A stretch of 64,000 nt of DNA from Phymatolithon calcareum (taxonomy: Eukaryota; Rhodophyta; Florideophyceae; Hapalidiales): contig OZ345362.1 of assembly GCA_977006965.1 (NCBI GenBank), positions 1,240,001 to 1,304,000 of the forward strand, read 5' to 3'. A program made the position numbers and the translations under genes. Positions 63,628 through 64,000 of the stretch are shown here, one piece after another. How positions within the stretch are numbered: position 1 is the first letter of the stretch; the number at the start of each line of letters is the position of its first letter. The notes under the pieces are model-generated. The model was not told the DNA's origin, made no database searches, and saw only the letters and a list, made by a program, of their open reading frames with translations.

Positions 63628-64000
63628 GACAAAACGAATCGTCCACACCACCCCCTGAACGTTCCTCAGTTCCGAAGATTATTCCACCCCCTCCTGACCC
63701 TCCTCCTAAATCGACTTCCAAGAACCAATCGTCTGAGAATGATCCCTTCGAACCATCGAATCATAGTCTCATTATCACCAGAGCCAAAGTTTCCGCCATT
63801 TCGGCAAGAATCCTCATCGATGACGGCGCAGAGCTCAATTACATTTCGGAAGAGTTCTGCACCCGATATGGTATATCCATTAAAACCACGAATAAAACTG
63901 CCTCCATGGCTAATGGCACAAATCAAATCCTGAAAAGTACCATACAACACATGCCTATTTCCAGAGGTGGTTATACGAAAAAACTCCGATTCGCAGTCTG
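63613..64000 (+). CDS. Ty3/gypsy pol start with aspartic protease, partial
   Basis: The frame entered by the -1 shift runs without a stop to the window edge. A Pro-rich linker (IIPPPPDPPPKST) leads to the protease core ILIDDGAELNYIS, where the usual D-S/T-G triad reads D-D-G. It continues with MANGT and the beta-rich flap region. The reverse transcriptase would follow outside the window. Confidence 0.85.

Larger units (their letters stand above)
61576..64000 (+). mobile_element. second Ty3/gypsy element, 5' part, cut by window end
   Basis: Same architecture as 38973-44763: probable LTR, the identical primer-binding site, a C2H2 zinc-finger frame, gag with a CCHC knuckle, a -1 slip site, and the start of pol with protease. 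Protein similarity to the first element is clear in gag (SVDEKIDRYT, SYIWKELCTNEY, CLRCREKGHMARNC), but nucleotide similarity is low, so this is a related family and not a recent copy. Gag has about three frameshifts; the pol frame is open to the window end. Confidence 0.9.

Overview
The window is nuclear DNA from a eukaryote. It has a SUMO E1 subunit, a heat-shock transcription factor, an acetyl-CoA transporter, short GT-AG introns (79-95 nt, one with a perfect TACTAAC branch point) and Ty3/gypsy, LINE, Helitron and MITE elements. A Der GTPase with a transit-peptide-like N-terminus suggests a plastid. Compact, intron-poor genes packed between large repeat tracts fit a florideophyte red alga of the Chondrus type. 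That placement is inference; no rRNA, tRNA or plastid sequence is present to fix it.

Layout. 1-10.7 kb: UBA2 (minus) and a disordered/LRR protein (plus) share a 508-bp divergent promoter region, followed by a one-intron glycerol kinase (minus). 10.7-20.9 kb: gene-poor DNA holding a secreted Cys-rich/dockerin-type gene broken by two insertions (a MITE and a poly(A) retroposon), plus LINE remnants. 20.9-30.4 kb: the densest host-gene block: UMP/CMP-kinase-like protein (plus), Der GTPase (minus), HSF (plus), AT-1-type acetyl-CoA transporter (plus, one intron) and PNPase (minus). 30.4-39 kb: a TIR element, an unrecognised two-exon gene, and a segmental duplication of that gene's 3' part in which filled and empty sites reveal several insertions. 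Between the copies lies a LINE ORF whose RNase H carries an inserted Tudor-like module. 39-44.8 kb: a complete Ty3/gypsy element (minus) with near-identical LTRs and a 5-bp target duplication. 44.8-53.4 kb: LINE and LTR-like fragments, a decayed Helitron Rep/helicase (minus) and a decayed DUF7869-like transposon ORF (plus). 53.4-61.6 kb: mostly unassigned DNA with LINE fragments, a miRNA-precursor-sized hairpin and one small two-exon gene. 61.6-64 kb: the 5' part of a second, related Ty3/gypsy element (plus), cut by the window end.

The host genes are housekeeping functions (sumoylation, nucleotide and glycerol metabolism, plastid ribosome assembly, organellar RNA turnover, heat-shock control) with no operon-like logic beyond shared divergent promoters. 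The strongest novelty candidates are in the mobile DNA. Both Ty3/gypsy elements have a paired C2H2 zinc-finger reading frame upstream of gag, the same primer-binding site, and a -1 frameshift heptamer at the same place just after the gag zinc knuckle. The other leading candidates are the Tudor-in-RNase-H LINE protein and the doubly interrupted secreted dockerin gene.
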